NCBI RefSeq assembly: GCF_018130765.1
Contig: NZ_JAFCJZ010000002.1
Location: 62,001 to 126,000, forward strand
Length of the DNA: 64,000 bases
Reading direction: 5' to 3'
Source of the DNA: Bradyrhizobium iriomotense
GTDB taxonomy: Bacteria > Pseudomonadota > Alphaproteobacteria > Rhizobiales > Xanthobacteraceae
Shown piece by piece: positions 33,132 through 41,770 of the stretch. Within the stretch, counting starts at the first letter, position 1. Every line of letters starts with the position of its first letter. The notes under the pieces were generated by a model. It was given only the letters and a program-made list of their open reading frames with translations, did not search any database and was not told the DNA's origin. Both the position numbers and the translations under genes were made by a program.

Positions 33132-35510
33132 TCAGCGCGCAGCCCTTGGCGGGCTCACGGTGACCACGGGATTGCTGGTCCCGACGATGCGGCCGTTCAT
33201 CTTGCTGCGCATCTCCTCGGCGATGACGTGAGCATCGACGCCGTCCTTGATGACGGTCGGACGGATGAACAGGATCAGCTCGGTGCGGCTGCGCGCGTTG
33301 GTCTGATGCGAGAAGGCATCGCCCATGCCGGGAATGGAATCCAGAATCGGCAGGCCCTGGCGCTGCCTGTTCTCGGTCTCACTGATCAGACCGGCGAGCA
33401 GCACGGTCTGCCCGCTCGTCACTGCGATCGAGCTCTTGACCCGGCGCTGCGAGATCGTCGGCGTCAACGAGTTGGCACTGCCGGCCGCCACGCTCGAGAT
33501 CTCCTGCTCGATGTCGAGCACGACGTTGCCGTTGGCATTGGCGCGCGGCAGCACGCGCAGGATGATGCCGGTGTTCTTGTAGTCGATGGTGTTGACCACG
33601 GTGTTGTTGGCGGTCAACACGGTCGCGGTGCCCGTCGAGAACGGCACCTGGTCGCCGACCTGCAAGGTCGCGGCCTGGTTGTCCAGCACCACCAGCGACG
33701 GGTTCGACAACACCTTGACGTTGGTGATGCCGTGCAATGCGTCGAGCACGACGCGCGGCGAGTTCTCGGCGCCGATCAGGAAGTTGAAGCCCGGCAGCGC
33801 GCGGCCGAGCAGGGCGCCGGCCGCGGCATTGACCGGGTTGCTGGCCGGCTCGGTGTTGCTGCCGATCGTGGCGCTGTTGCTGATGCCCGAAATGGTGTTG
33901 GAGATCGAGCCCTGCTTGCTGGCGAGGAAGAACTGTACGCCGTAATTCAGCTGGTCGTTCAGCGTCACCTCGGCGATCGTCGCTTCGATGGCGATCTGGC
34001 GCTGCGGCCGGTCGATCTGACGGATGGTCTGCTCGACGATGCGCTGCGCCTCCTGATTGGCGTAGACGAGCACGGCGTTGTTGGTGACGTCGGCGGTGAT
34101 CCGCACGTTCTGGAGGATGCCGTTGAGGCCGGGCTTGGCTCCGCCGCCCGAGAGTCCGCCAAGGCCAGTGTCCTGCGCCGGCGTCGCGGCGGCGGCCGGT
34201 GCGGGACGGGCGCTGAGCGATGATCCCGGAGGCGTGGTGACCGGCGTTGCCGCACCTGCGGCAGCAGTCGGCAGTGCGCTCAGCGACGCCACCGGATTGC
34301 TGGAAGACGTCGTCGACATCCCGGCGCCGGGCGCAATCTGGCTCGACGCGTTGTCGAGCGTCGAGCTCGCCGAGCCCTGGCTGAGCAGCATCTCGTTCAG
34401 CAGCGACACGATCAGCTTGGAATTGCCGTAGCGCAGCGGATAGGACTTCAGGTTCACCCCGTCGGTGTCGGAGCGATCGAGCCGCGCGATCCACGTCTGC
34501 GCGCGCTTGAGATATTCCGGCTTCTGGCTCACCACGAGAATCGAGTTGAGCCGCGAGATCGGCTGGAACTTGATCACGTTCTGGCTCATGCCGCCTTCAC
34601 CGGAATCCATGATCTTCTCGATCTCGGTGATGACAGGCTCCGGCGAGGAATTGCGCACCGGGAAGATGCCGACGGATTGTCCGCGCATCCAGTCCGCATC
34701 GAAGGAGAGGATGGTGTCGACCGCGGCCGCCCGATCGCTGCCGCTGCCGCTGACGATCAGCGTGTTGCGGGCGTTGTCGGGACGCATGGTCGAGGCCTTC
34801 ACACCGAAGGCATCGAGCAGCTTGAAGATGTTCTGCGACGAGACATAGCGCAGCGGCACCACCGTGATGCCCTGACCGGCCGCGGCATTCACCGAACGAT
34901 CGACGCCGCCGGGGCCGGCTTCCGGTGCCGGGAGCAGGCGATAGCCGGTGCGGTCGCGGACCAGCGCGACACCGGACATGCGTAGCGCGTTCTCCAGCAC
35001 GTAGAGCGCGTCCGCCTTGGGCACGGGGCGCACCGAGGCCAACGTCACGGTGCCCTGCACGCGCGGGTCGATCGTGTAGCCGACGTTCAATACGTCACCA
35101 AGAATGACCTTTGCCACGGTGGCGACCGGCGCATTCTCGAAATTGAGGTCATAGCCGCTGCCGCCGCCATCGTCGCGCTCGGCCAGCGCGCCACCTTGCG
35201 GCGTTGCACTATCGCTGAGGTAGATCGCGGGCTTGGACGATTTCGCCTGGGCAATGCCGCTCGCGCCTGCATCCGCAGGTTGCCGCGGCTGCAGGTCGAG
35301 GGAGCGGATCTTGTCGGCGATGTCCTGGGCGCGCGGATCCTTTGGATCGGCCTCGATCGACTGATCGGCGGTGACGATGCAAGCGCCGAGCAGGAAGGCT
35401 GACGACAACAGGATGAGCGTTCCAGGCAACGCTGAGCGAAGGCGCAAAAGCGGCTGGAGCACCCTAAACAAAATACGCCTGCCAACGCTAGGAGTGATTG
35501 GAAATTGCAT
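33132..35510 (-). CDS. gspD: Type II secretion outer-membrane secretin GspD
   Basis: A 792-aa secretin. From ATG 35510 (GAGGGGGATC upstream) the N-terminus carries a lipobox LLGAC (C44), so the protein is probably lipidated itself. Repeated N-domains follow (YDLNFENAPVATVAKVILGD; GITVVPLRYVSSQNIFKLL; LKSYPLRYGNSKLIVSLLN), then an alanine/serine/proline-rich linker. The C-terminal secretin core shows VPFSTGTATV, ILRVLPRANANGNVVLDIEQEIS and SGQTVLLAGLISETE. It forms the outer-membrane channel of the T2SS. The gene is divergent from gspE, with a 126-base shared promoter region. Confidence 0.95.
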   Translation of the reverse strand: MQFPITPSVGRRILFRVLQPLLRLRSALPGTLILLSSAFLLGACIVTADQSIEADPKDPRAQDIADKIRSLDLQPRQPADAGASGIAQAKSSKPAIYLSDSATPQGGALAERDDGGGSGYDLNFENAPVATVAKVILGDVLNVGYTIDPRVQGTVTLASVRPVPKADALYVLENALRMSGVALVRDRTGYRLLPAPEAGPGGVDRSVNAAAGQGITVVPLRYVSSQNIFKLLDAFGVKASTMRPDNARNTLIVSGSGSDRAAAVDTILSFDADWMRGQSVGIFPVRNSSPEPVITEIEKIMDSGEGGMSQNVIKFQPISRLNSILVVSQKPEYLKRAQTWIARLDRSDTDGVNLKSYPLRYGNSKLIVSLLNEMLLSQGSASSTLDNASSQIAPGAGMSTTSSSNPVASLSALPTAAAGAATPVTTPPGSSLSARPAPAAAATPAQDTGLGGLSGGGAKPGLNGILQNVRITADVTNNAVLVYANQEAQRIVEQTIRQIDRPQRQIAIEATIAEVTLNDQLNYGVQFFLASKQGSISNTISGISNSATIGSNTEPASNPVNAAAGALLGRALPGFNFLIGAENSPRVVLDALHGITNVKVLSNPSLVVLDNQAATLQVGDQVPFSTGTATVLTANNTVVNTIDYKNTGIILRVLPRANANGNVVLDIEQEISSVAAGSANSLTPTISQRRVKSSIAVTSGQTVLLAGLISETENRQRQGLPILDSIPGMGDAFSHQTNARSRTELILFIRPTVIKDGVDAHVIAEEMRSKMNGRIVGTSNPVVTVSPPRAAR

Positions 35511-35636
35511 CCGATCCCCCTCGGTTCGGACGCGCAATTGTTTGCGCCACGATTATGTTTTTGCTAAGAAATAAGTCAAGGGCGTAACCCGCCGAAGTTG
35601 TTGCATTCAGGTAACAAGGTCAACGCTGTGAATGCG
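35511..35636. promoter_or_regulatory. Divergent promoter region gspD / gspE
   Basis: The 126 bases separating the two secretion operons are AT-richer than their surroundings, with TTATGTTTTTGCTAAGAAATAAG at 35553-35575. Both operons must be read from here. No recognisable operator was found. Confidence 0.5.
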
Positions 35637-37325
35637 ATGCGCGACCGCTCCGCAGATAGCTTCCGGCAACACCTCCTGGAAAAATATTCACTGCCGCAGC
35701 GGGCGCACGCCCATATCGACAAGTCGGCCAATCCCGCGTTGACGCGCCCCTTGCGCGAATTGTGGGAGGCCACCGATCTTTCCGCTGCCGAATTCGCGGA
35801 TGAAGTCTCCGATTATTTTGCCCTGCCGCGGCTGAGCCTACCGCAGTTGCTCGCGGCCACGCCCCGTCTCGACGGCTTTTCGCGCCGTTTCCTGCGTGAA
35901 TCCACCATTTTTCCCTTTAGTGCGACCGATGACGTGTTTCGGCTGGCCGTCGCCGACCCCTCCGACACCGCTGCCATTCGCGCCGCCGAAATCGTGTTCG
36001 GCACACCGGTCGATGTCGTCGTAGCGTCATATGAGGACATTACGACGGTGCTCGATCAACGGGCCGAGGCCGACGACGCACATGCCGATCGAAGCGGCAG
36101 GAGCGTCGCGCAGCAGTCCGACGACGACATCGAAAGCCTGCGCGATCTCGCCAGCGGTGCGCCGGTGGTGCGCGCGCTCAACGATCTCCTGGAGCGCGCG
36201 GTGGACTTGCGCGCGAGCGACATCCATGTCGAGCCGTTCCGCGCCGGACTTGCCGTGCGCATGCGTGTCGACGGCCTCTTGCGCGCACTGCCGTCGCCGC
36301 ACGGCATCCCGCCACAGGCGTTGATCTCGCGCATCAAGATTCTCGCCAGCCTCAACATCGCGGAGCGGCGGCTGCCGCAGGACGGCGCCGCGCGCGTGCG
36401 CGTCGGGCGCAGCGAGATCGACGTCCGCGTCGCGACCATGCCGACGCAGCACGGCGAGAGCGCCGTCATCCGCCTGTTGCCGCGCGACCGCGGCCTGCTG
36501 GAGATGAGCAAGCTCGGCCTCGCCGCACGCGACGAGAGCGTGATGACGCGGCTCCTGGCGATGCCGCACGGCATGATCGTCGTGACCGGCCCGACCGGCA
36601 GCGGCAAGACGACGACGCTTGCCACCATGCTGTCGATCCTGAACGAGCCCACGCGAAAAATCCTCACCATCGAGGATCCCGTCGAATACGAGATCCCAGG
36701 CATCAACCAGTCCCAGGTCAAGCCGTCGATCGGGCTGACCTTCGCCTCGGCCATGCGCGCCTTCGTGCGCCAGGACCCCGACGTCATCATGGTCGGCGAG
36801 GTCCGCGACGCCGAGACCGCCCACATCGCGATTCATGCGGCGCTGACCGGCCATCTCGTGCTGACGACGCTGCACACCGAGACGGCGGCGGCCGCCGTGC
36901 CGCGCCTGATCGATCTCGGCATCGAGGGCTTCCTGCTGAAGTCGACGCTGCGCGCGGTGGTGGCGCAGCGCCTGGTGCGCGTGCTGTGCGACCGCTGCAA
37001 GGTGCCGCATGCATTGACCGAGGCCGATCTTGCCAAGGACCCGCGCCTTGCGGTGATCGGCTTTCGGTGCGGCGAGGTCGTGTACGAGGCCGGCGGCTGC
37101 GAGCGCTGCGGCGGCACCGGCTATCGCGGCCGCAACGGCGTGTTCGAGATCCTCGAAATGTCCGACGAGGTGCGCGCGCTGGTCGGACCGCAGACCGACT
37201 CCCATTCGATCGACGCCGCCGCGATGCGGGGCGGCATGACGACGATGCTGGAGGACGCGGTGGCCAAATGCCGGGCCGGGCTCACCACCGTGCCCGAGCT
37301 CTTCCGCGTCACGACGGTGCGCTAG
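35637..37325 (+). CDS. gspE: Type II secretion ATPase GspE
   Basis: A 562-aa cytoplasmic ATPase that powers pseudopilus assembly. It has an N-terminal GspE_N/MshEN-type domain (SDYFALPRLSLPQLL, then FRLAVADPSDTAAI), the arginine-rich CTD1 region, Walker A GPTGSGKTTTL (about residue 318), an Asp box GEVRDAETA, a His box LTTLHTETA and the tetracysteine zinc element CDRC...CERCGGTGYRGR. ATG 35637 is chosen; GTG 35628, which has AAGG eight bases upstream, and TTG 35598 are in-frame alternatives. First gene of the plus-strand operon gspEFGHIJKLM, although a palindromic repeat separates it from gspF. Confidence 0.94.
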   Translation: MRDRSADSFRQHLLEKYSLPQRAHAHIDKSANPALTRPLRELWEATDLSAAEFADEVSDYFALPRLSLPQLLAATPRLDGFSRRFLRESTIFPFSATDDVFRLAVADPSDTAAIRAAEIVFGTPVDVVVASYEDITTVLDQRAEADDAHADRSGRSVAQQSDDDIESLRDLASGAPVVRALNDLLERAVDLRASDIHVEPFRAGLAVRMRVDGLLRALPSPHGIPPQALISRIKILASLNIAERRLPQDGAARVRVGRSEIDVRVATMPTQHGESAVIRLLPRDRGLLEMSKLGLAARDESVMTRLLAMPHGMIVVTGPTGSGKTTTLATMLSILNEPTRKILTIEDPVEYEIPGINQSQVKPSIGLTFASAMRAFVRQDPDVIMVGEVRDAETAHIAIHAALTGHLVLTTLHTETAAAAVPRLIDLGIEGFLLKSTLRAVVAQRLVRVLCDRCKVPHALTEADLAKDPRLAVIGFRCGEVVYEAGGCERCGGTGYRGRNGVFEILEMSDEVRALVGPQTDSHSIDAAAMRGGMTTMLEDAVAKCRAGLTTVPELFRVTTVR

Positions 37326-37594
37326 GATATGATGAGATCTGGTGCAAATCCCACCGCGAGGGAAGTTTGCTCCCTCCCCCGCTTGCGGGGGAGGGTTGGG
37401 GAGAGGGTGTCTCCGCAATCGAGAACCCCCAAGAGGAGAGAGCCCTCACCCGCGCCTTCGGCAAAGCCGAGGCTTCGCCTCGGCGTTCTTGGAGAACGGC
37501 CGCCGAAGGCGGCCTATGCTCTCCCGCAAGCGGGAGAGGTGCACCGAGCCCGCGGCCAATCCATTCGACCCAAGCTCATTCGGCTCTAGAACCC
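37326..37594. repeat. Palindromic repeat block between gspE and gspF
   Basis: This 269-base gap is filled with hairpins. CTCCCTCCCCCGCTTGCGGGGGAGGG (near 37370-37396) is a near-perfect palindrome, followed by GCCGAGGCTTCGCCTCGGC (about 37467-37485), GGCCGCCGAAGGCGGCC (about 37499-37515) and CTCTCCCGCAAGCGGGAGAG (about 37519-37538). The first and last are related cores in opposite orientation, so the block can fold into one long structure. Such elements are frequent in Bradyrhizobium; here it splits an operon and may lower expression of downstream genes. Confidence 0.8.
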
Positions 37595-38806
37595 ATGCCG
37601 AACTATCGTTACCGCGCACTCAACGCCAACGGCGAACTGGTCTCCGGCGCCATCGCCGCGCCCGCGGCGAGCGACGTCGCGCAGCGGATCGAGCGGCTCG
37701 GCCTCGTCCTCGTCGACAACGTCACGCCGGAAGAGGGCGGCGCGGCCGGTCGCGTGACCAGCCTCTTCAACAGGCCGAAGCCGGAAGACGTCACCATCTT
37801 CACCCGCGACCTCGCGCTGCTGTTGCGGGCCGGCGCCCGCATCAATGACGGCTTGGAACTGCTCGCAGCCGATCCCGATTTCGGCCGGCTGCGGCCGGTC
37901 GTTGCCGACATCCGTTCCCGCGTCGTCTCGGGCGAGAGCTTTGCCGAGGCACTGGCGCGGCACGAGGGGCTGTTTCCGCCGATGTACATCGCGCTGGTGC
38001 GGGTTGGCGAGGCCTCGGGATCCCTCGATCAGGTCCTGGAGGTGCTGGCCGGCGAGCGCGCGCGCAGCGAGGCCTTGAGGCGCCGGCTGTCGGATGCGAT
38101 CCGTTACCCCATCTTCGTGCTCGGCGCGGCCGGCTGCGTGCTGCTGTTCTTCCTCACCTTCGTGCTGCCGCAGTTCGCATCGGTGTTGCAGGATTTCGGT
38201 GCCAAGGTCGATCCGGTCGTCGGTGTCTTCCTCAACATCTCGACCTTCCTGCGCAGCAATTCCGACGTGGTGCTGGGCGGCCTCGCGACCGTCATCGCCG
38301 CGACTTGGCTCCTGCTGCGGCAGGAGCGTATTCGCCGCGGCATCACCCATGCGATCACGCGGCTGCCGGCGATCCGCAACATCATGAGCGCGTACCGCAC
38401 GGCGCTGTTCTGCCGCAATCTCGGCCTGCTGCTCGGCAGCGGCGTCAATCTCACCACTACGCTGCGCATCCTCATCGACATGATGGCCACCACCGGCCCG
38501 TCCACGGTCTGGAGCGAGGCCGCCGACCGCGTCCGCCATGGCTCGAAACTTTCCGATGCGCTGGCCGAGACCGCGGCGTTGCCGGCGATGGCGGTGCGCA
38601 TGCTCCGGCTCGGCGACGAGACCGGGCAATTGCCGATGCTGTCCGGGCGGGTCGCCGAATTCTACGAGGCCAAGTTGCAGCGTACGCTGGACCGCGCCGT
38701 CGGCATTGCCGGACCGGCGGCGATCATCGCGATCTCGCTGGTGGTCGGTGGCCTGATCACCTCGGTGATGACGGCGCTGATGTCGGTGAGCCAGATTGTC
38801 GGATAG
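37595..38806 (+). CDS. gspF: Type II secretion inner-membrane platform protein GspF
   Basis: A 403-aa protein with the typical start MPNYRYRALNANGELVSG and two homologous T2SSF domains: the first around FTRDLALLLRAGARINDGLELL, the second around FCRNLGLLLGSGVNLTTTLRIL. Three membrane segments are seen (IFVLGAAGCVLLFFLTFVLP, VLGGLATVIAATWLLL, and the C-terminal PAAIIAISLVVGGLITSVMTA). It anchors the GspE/GspL assembly platform. Length and domain layout are normal. Confidence 0.95.
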   Translation: MPNYRYRALNANGELVSGAIAAPAASDVAQRIERLGLVLVDNVTPEEGGAAGRVTSLFNRPKPEDVTIFTRDLALLLRAGARINDGLELLAADPDFGRLRPVVADIRSRVVSGESFAEALARHEGLFPPMYIALVRVGEASGSLDQVLEVLAGERARSEALRRRLSDAIRYPIFVLGAAGCVLLFFLTFVLPQFASVLQDFGAKVDPVVGVFLNISTFLRSNSDVVLGGLATVIAATWLLLRQERIRRGITHAITRLPAIRNIMSAYRTALFCRNLGLLLGSGVNLTTTLRILIDMMATTGPSTVWSEAADRVRHGSKLSDALAETAALPAMAVRMLRLGDETGQLPMLSGRVAEFYEAKLQRTLDRAVGIAGPAAIIAISLVVGGLITSVMTALMSVSQIVG

Positions 38807-38829
38807 GCAGGGAACGGGAGAAGCTTGAA

Positions 38830-39285
38830 GTGACCAAACATCCATCCGCAAGGCGCAGCCGGCGGCGAAGAGGCCGAGGGGAAGAGGGCTTCACCCTCGT
38901 CGAGATGCTGGTCGTCATCACCATCATCGGGATGATCATGGCGCTGGTCGGCCCGCGCGTGCTGAACTATCTCAGCGAATCCAAGGCGAAGGCGGCGAAG
39001 ATCCAGATCGAGAGCTTTTCCAGCGCGCTCGATCTCTATTATCTCGATCTCGGCCGCTATCCGACGTCCAATGAAGGCCTCGCGGCGCTGACCCGCAACA
39101 ATAACCAGGCCGGCTGGAACGGACCCTATTTGCGCGGCGGCGCGGTGCCGAGCGATCCGTGGGGTCACATCTACGTCTATCGTTCGCCGGGCGCGAGCGC
39201 GCCCTACGAGATCATCTCGCTCGGGTCGGATGGCCAGGAAGGCGGCAGTGGAACGGCAGCCGACATTGTCAGCGGCACGCGCTGA
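38830..39285 (+). CDS. gspG: Major pseudopilin GspG
   Basis: A 151-aa pseudopilin from GTG 38830, with GGGAG nine bases upstream. A basic leader ends in the A24 cleavage site EEG-FTLVEMLVVITIIGMIM, with the essential glutamate at mature position 5. The mature part has the GspG signature LDLYYLDLGRYPTSNEGLAAL, GWNGPYL and SDPWGHIYVYRSPG, the calcium-loop region of major pseudopilins. It forms the shaft of the T2SS pseudopilus. The leader is longer and more arginine-rich than usual. Confidence 0.94.
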   Translation: MTKHPSARRSRRRRGRGEEGFTLVEMLVVITIIGMIMALVGPRVLNYLSESKAKAAKIQIESFSSALDLYYLDLGRYPTSNEGLAALTRNNNQAGWNGPYLRGGAVPSDPWGHIYVYRSPGASAPYEIISLGSDGQEGGSGTAADIVSGTR

Positions 39286-39742
39286 GGACATCCGCGATGC
39301 GCACGGCTTCGCGCTGATCGAGATCCTGTGCGTGCTCGCGATCATCGGCCTGCTTGCAGCGATCATCCTGCCGGCGATCCCGCGCTCGACGACCCGGGCG
39401 AGGCTGGAAAGCTACGCGGTCGAGACCGCGGCGCTGCTGAAGGCCGACCGCAGCGCGGCGCTGCGCCGGCAGGTCAGGGTGACGACGCAGGTGGACGCGG
39501 AGGCGCGCGCGATCCGTTCCGGCGTCACCGGGCGGACCATCCGCCTGCCGGGCGACGTGGTGATGCAGGCGATGCTGGCCTCGCGCTGTGCCGATCGCGC
39601 AACGGGGCGGTCGATCGACTTCTTTCCGTCGGGCATGTCGTGCGGGGGAACGATTGCGCTGGCGCGGCCCGGCATGGGCTACGAGGTGCGCGTCAACTGG
39701 CTGACCGGAGGCGTCGAGATTGTCCCGCAGAAGCTGCTCTGA
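39248..39742 (+). CDS. gspH: Minor pseudopilin GspH
   Basis: A 164-aa minor pseudopilin, with prepilin site AHG-FALIEILCVLAIIGLLA and glutamate at +5. The mature part is poorly conserved, as usual for GspH, ending VNWLTGGVEIVPQ. The start is taken as GTG 39248, with GGAAGG upstream; ATG 39230 is the alternative. Either way it overlaps the end of gspG (38-56 bases), indicating coupled translation. Cys residues in ASRCADRA and GMSCGG could form a disulfide. Confidence 0.88.
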   Translation: MERQPTLSAARAEDIRDAHGFALIEILCVLAIIGLLAAIILPAIPRSTTRARLESYAVETAALLKADRSAALRRQVRVTTQVDAEARAIRSGVTGRTIRLPGDVVMQAMLASRCADRATGRSIDFFPSGMSCGGTIALARPGMGYEVRVNWLTGGVEIVPQKLL

Positions 39743-40115
39743 CGCCGCCGGATTCACGCTGATCGAGGCGCTGGTCGCGCTCGCGATCATCGCCGTCGTG
39801 CTCGGGACGATCGGCTCGGTCATCGCCACCACGACCAAGGGCACGCGTGCGATCGACCAGCGTCTCGTGCTCGCCGGCACGGCCGAGACCCTGCTTGCGA
39901 ACCTGCCGGCGCGGTCCTTGCTGAAACCGGGGCGGCAGAGCGGCGAACTCGCCGGCAGCCGGTGGCGCGTCGATGTTGCCCCGATGAGCGTGACGGGTGG
40001 CAATCCCGAGACCGATCGCTTCGTGCCGATGGCCGTCAATCTGCGGCTGCAGCGCGCCGACGGCGCTGCGATCCAGGTCACGACGGTGAAGCTGGTGCCG
40101 AGGGCTCCGCAGTGA
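39720..40115 (+). CDS. gspI: Minor pseudopilin GspI
   Basis: A 131-aa pseudopilin with site AAG-FTLIEALVALAIIAVVLG and glutamate at +5. The short mature domain and its position between gspH and gspJ fit GspI, part of the I-J-K tip complex. The start is a TTG at 39720 overlapping gspH by 23 bases; no ATG lies upstream of the cleavage site in this frame. Confidence 0.88.
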   Translation: MSRRSCSDAAGFTLIEALVALAIIAVVLGTIGSVIATTTKGTRAIDQRLVLAGTAETLLANLPARSLLKPGRQSGELAGSRWRVDVAPMSVTGGNPETDRFVPMAVNLRLQRADGAAIQVTTVKLVPRAPQ

Positions 40116-40858
40116 AGGGCTTTTCTAAGAAAGGCTCTATTGAAGGCTTGGCCATGAAGCGCCTGCGCCGCGCACTCGCCGATGAGGCGGGCTTCACCCT
40201 GCTCGAAGTGTTGCTCGCGACGCTGCTGATGACGGTCATCCTGGCGGCCCTCGCGACGGTGACGGCGCAATGGCTGCCGAACTGGAGTCGCGGCATCGCC
40301 CGCGTGCAGCGGGCCGAGCGCCTCGCGACTGGCCTCGACCGCATCATCGCCGACCTCTCGGTCGCCGAGCAGATGACGGTCAACGGCGATGCCAAAGCGC
40401 CGCTGTTCGACGGCGCCGAATTGTCGGTGACGTTTCTGCGCACCTCACTCGGCCCGAGCGCGCGTCCCGGACTCGAATTCATCCGCCTGATCGAGAAAGC
40501 CGACTCGCAGGGGCTCGCGCTGGTGCGCGAGCGCGCGCCGTTCCAGCCGATGCCGACGGACGGGCAGATCCGCTTCGTCGACCAGGTCGTGCTGATCCGG
40601 GCGCCGTTCCGCGTCAGCTTCGCCTATGCCGGGCAGGACGGTCAGTGGCAGCCGACCTGGCGCGGCCAGCCGCAACTGCCGGCTCGCATCCGCATCACCG
40701 TGCGTGACGGCGCCAGCGGGCAGGTGCTGGCGGTGTCGGGCGCAGTGATCCCGCACATCACGGCACCGGCCGAATGCGCGCGGGCCAAGAATCCGGTGAC
40801 CTGCGTGGCGGCGGGCGGCCGGCCGCAACAGCCGGCGAAAGAGGAGCAGCAGCTGTGA
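40112..40858 (+). CDS. gspJ: Minor pseudopilin GspJ
   Basis: A 248-aa pseudopilin. Cleavage site EAG-FTLLEVLLATLLMTVILA has glutamate at +5, and the mature protein is long, as GspJ usually is, with GLDRIIADLSVAEQM and a C-terminal proline/glutamine tail. GTG 40112 overlaps the gspI stop in a GTGA junction; ATG 40154 just before KRLRRAL is an alternative that gives a leader of more usual length. Tip complex component with GspI and GspK. Confidence 0.88.
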   Translation: MKGFSKKGSIEGLAMKRLRRALADEAGFTLLEVLLATLLMTVILAALATVTAQWLPNWSRGIARVQRAERLATGLDRIIADLSVAEQMTVNGDAKAPLFDGAELSVTFLRTSLGPSARPGLEFIRLIEKADSQGLALVRERAPFQPMPTDGQIRFVDQVVLIRAPFRVSFAYAGQDGQWQPTWRGQPQLPARIRITVRDGASGQVLAVSGAVIPHITAPAECARAKNPVTCVAAGGRPQQPAKEEQQL

Positions 40859-41769
40859 GCGGCGCGAGGCCCGACCATGCGACGCCTGGTGATCGCCGCG
40901 GCTTCATCGTCGTCGCGGTGCTCTGGATGCTGGCGGCGCTGGCCGCGCTGGCGCTGATCTATCTGACCTATGTCACCAACACCGCGGTCACGGTCGCCGT
41001 CAGCGCCGACCGGCTGCAGGCTGACGCGCTGGTGAATGCCGGGCTCGAGCTCGCCGCCTACCGGCTGACGGCGCAGAACGAAGCGGCGCGTCCGACCAGC
41101 GGCACTTTCAATGCCCGCGTCGGCGCCGGGCGGGTGAGCGTGACGTTCCGCTCGGAGGCCGCGCGCGTCGACCTCAACATGGCGCCGAAGCCGGTGCTCG
41201 CCGGGCTGATGATGGCGCTCGGCGTCTCCGCGAGCGATGCGCCCGTCTATGCCGACCGGATCCTGGCTTGGCGCTCGTCGACGGAGGCCGGACAGGACAA
41301 TCCGGAGGATTCCTACTATCGCACGCTCGGCGCACCGTACTTGCCGCGTCACGCACCGTTTCCGCACAGCGACGAGCTCTGGCTCGTGCGCGGCATTCCG
41401 TCAGCTGTGGTGGAACGCGTGATGCCCTTCGTCACCGTGTTCAGCAATATGCGCACTGTGAACGTGCTCGACGCCGCGCCGCAGGTGGTGGCGGCGCTGC
41501 CAGGCATGACGCCGGAGACGCTGCAGCAGGTGCTGCGCGACCGCGCCGATCCCAAGGTCGACCCGCGCTCCCTGGTCGGGCTCGCCGGCAGCGCCAATGC
41601 GACGATCGAGGGCTCGAAGGCCTACCGGATGACGGTCGCCGTCGAGGCCCCGTCGCATCGCCGCAGCTCGGCCGAGATCGTCATCCTGCTTCTCGAAAGC
41701 GGCGATGAGCCCTATCGTGTATTGTCATGGCACAACGCCTTCGACGGTTCTGCCGGAAAGCCTCTGTGA
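40855..41769 (+). CDS. gspK: Minor pseudopilin GspK (tip protein)
   Basis: A 304-aa pseudopilin, the largest of the set. Its prepilin site RRG-FIVVAVLWMLAALAALAL lacks glutamate at +5, as is characteristic of GspK, which caps the pseudopilus. RVDLNMAPKPVLAGLM and NVLDAAPQVVAALPG are the helix-hairpin alpha-domain landmarks of GspK. The GTG start overlaps the gspJ stop (GTGA). The ATG at 40774 in the same frame is ignored because it lies deep inside gspJ. Confidence 0.9.
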   Translation: MSGARPDHATPGDRRGFIVVAVLWMLAALAALALIYLTYVTNTAVTVAVSADRLQADALVNAGLELAAYRLTAQNEAARPTSGTFNARVGAGRVSVTFRSEAARVDLNMAPKPVLAGLMMALGVSASDAPVYADRILAWRSSTEAGQDNPEDSYYRTLGAPYLPRHAPFPHSDELWLVRGIPSAVVERVMPFVTVFSNMRTVNVLDAAPQVVAALPGMTPETLQQVLRDRADPKVDPRSLVGLAGSANATIEGSKAYRMTVAVEAPSHRRSSAEIVILLLESGDEPYRVLSWHNAFDGSAGKPL

Positions 41770-41770
41770 G

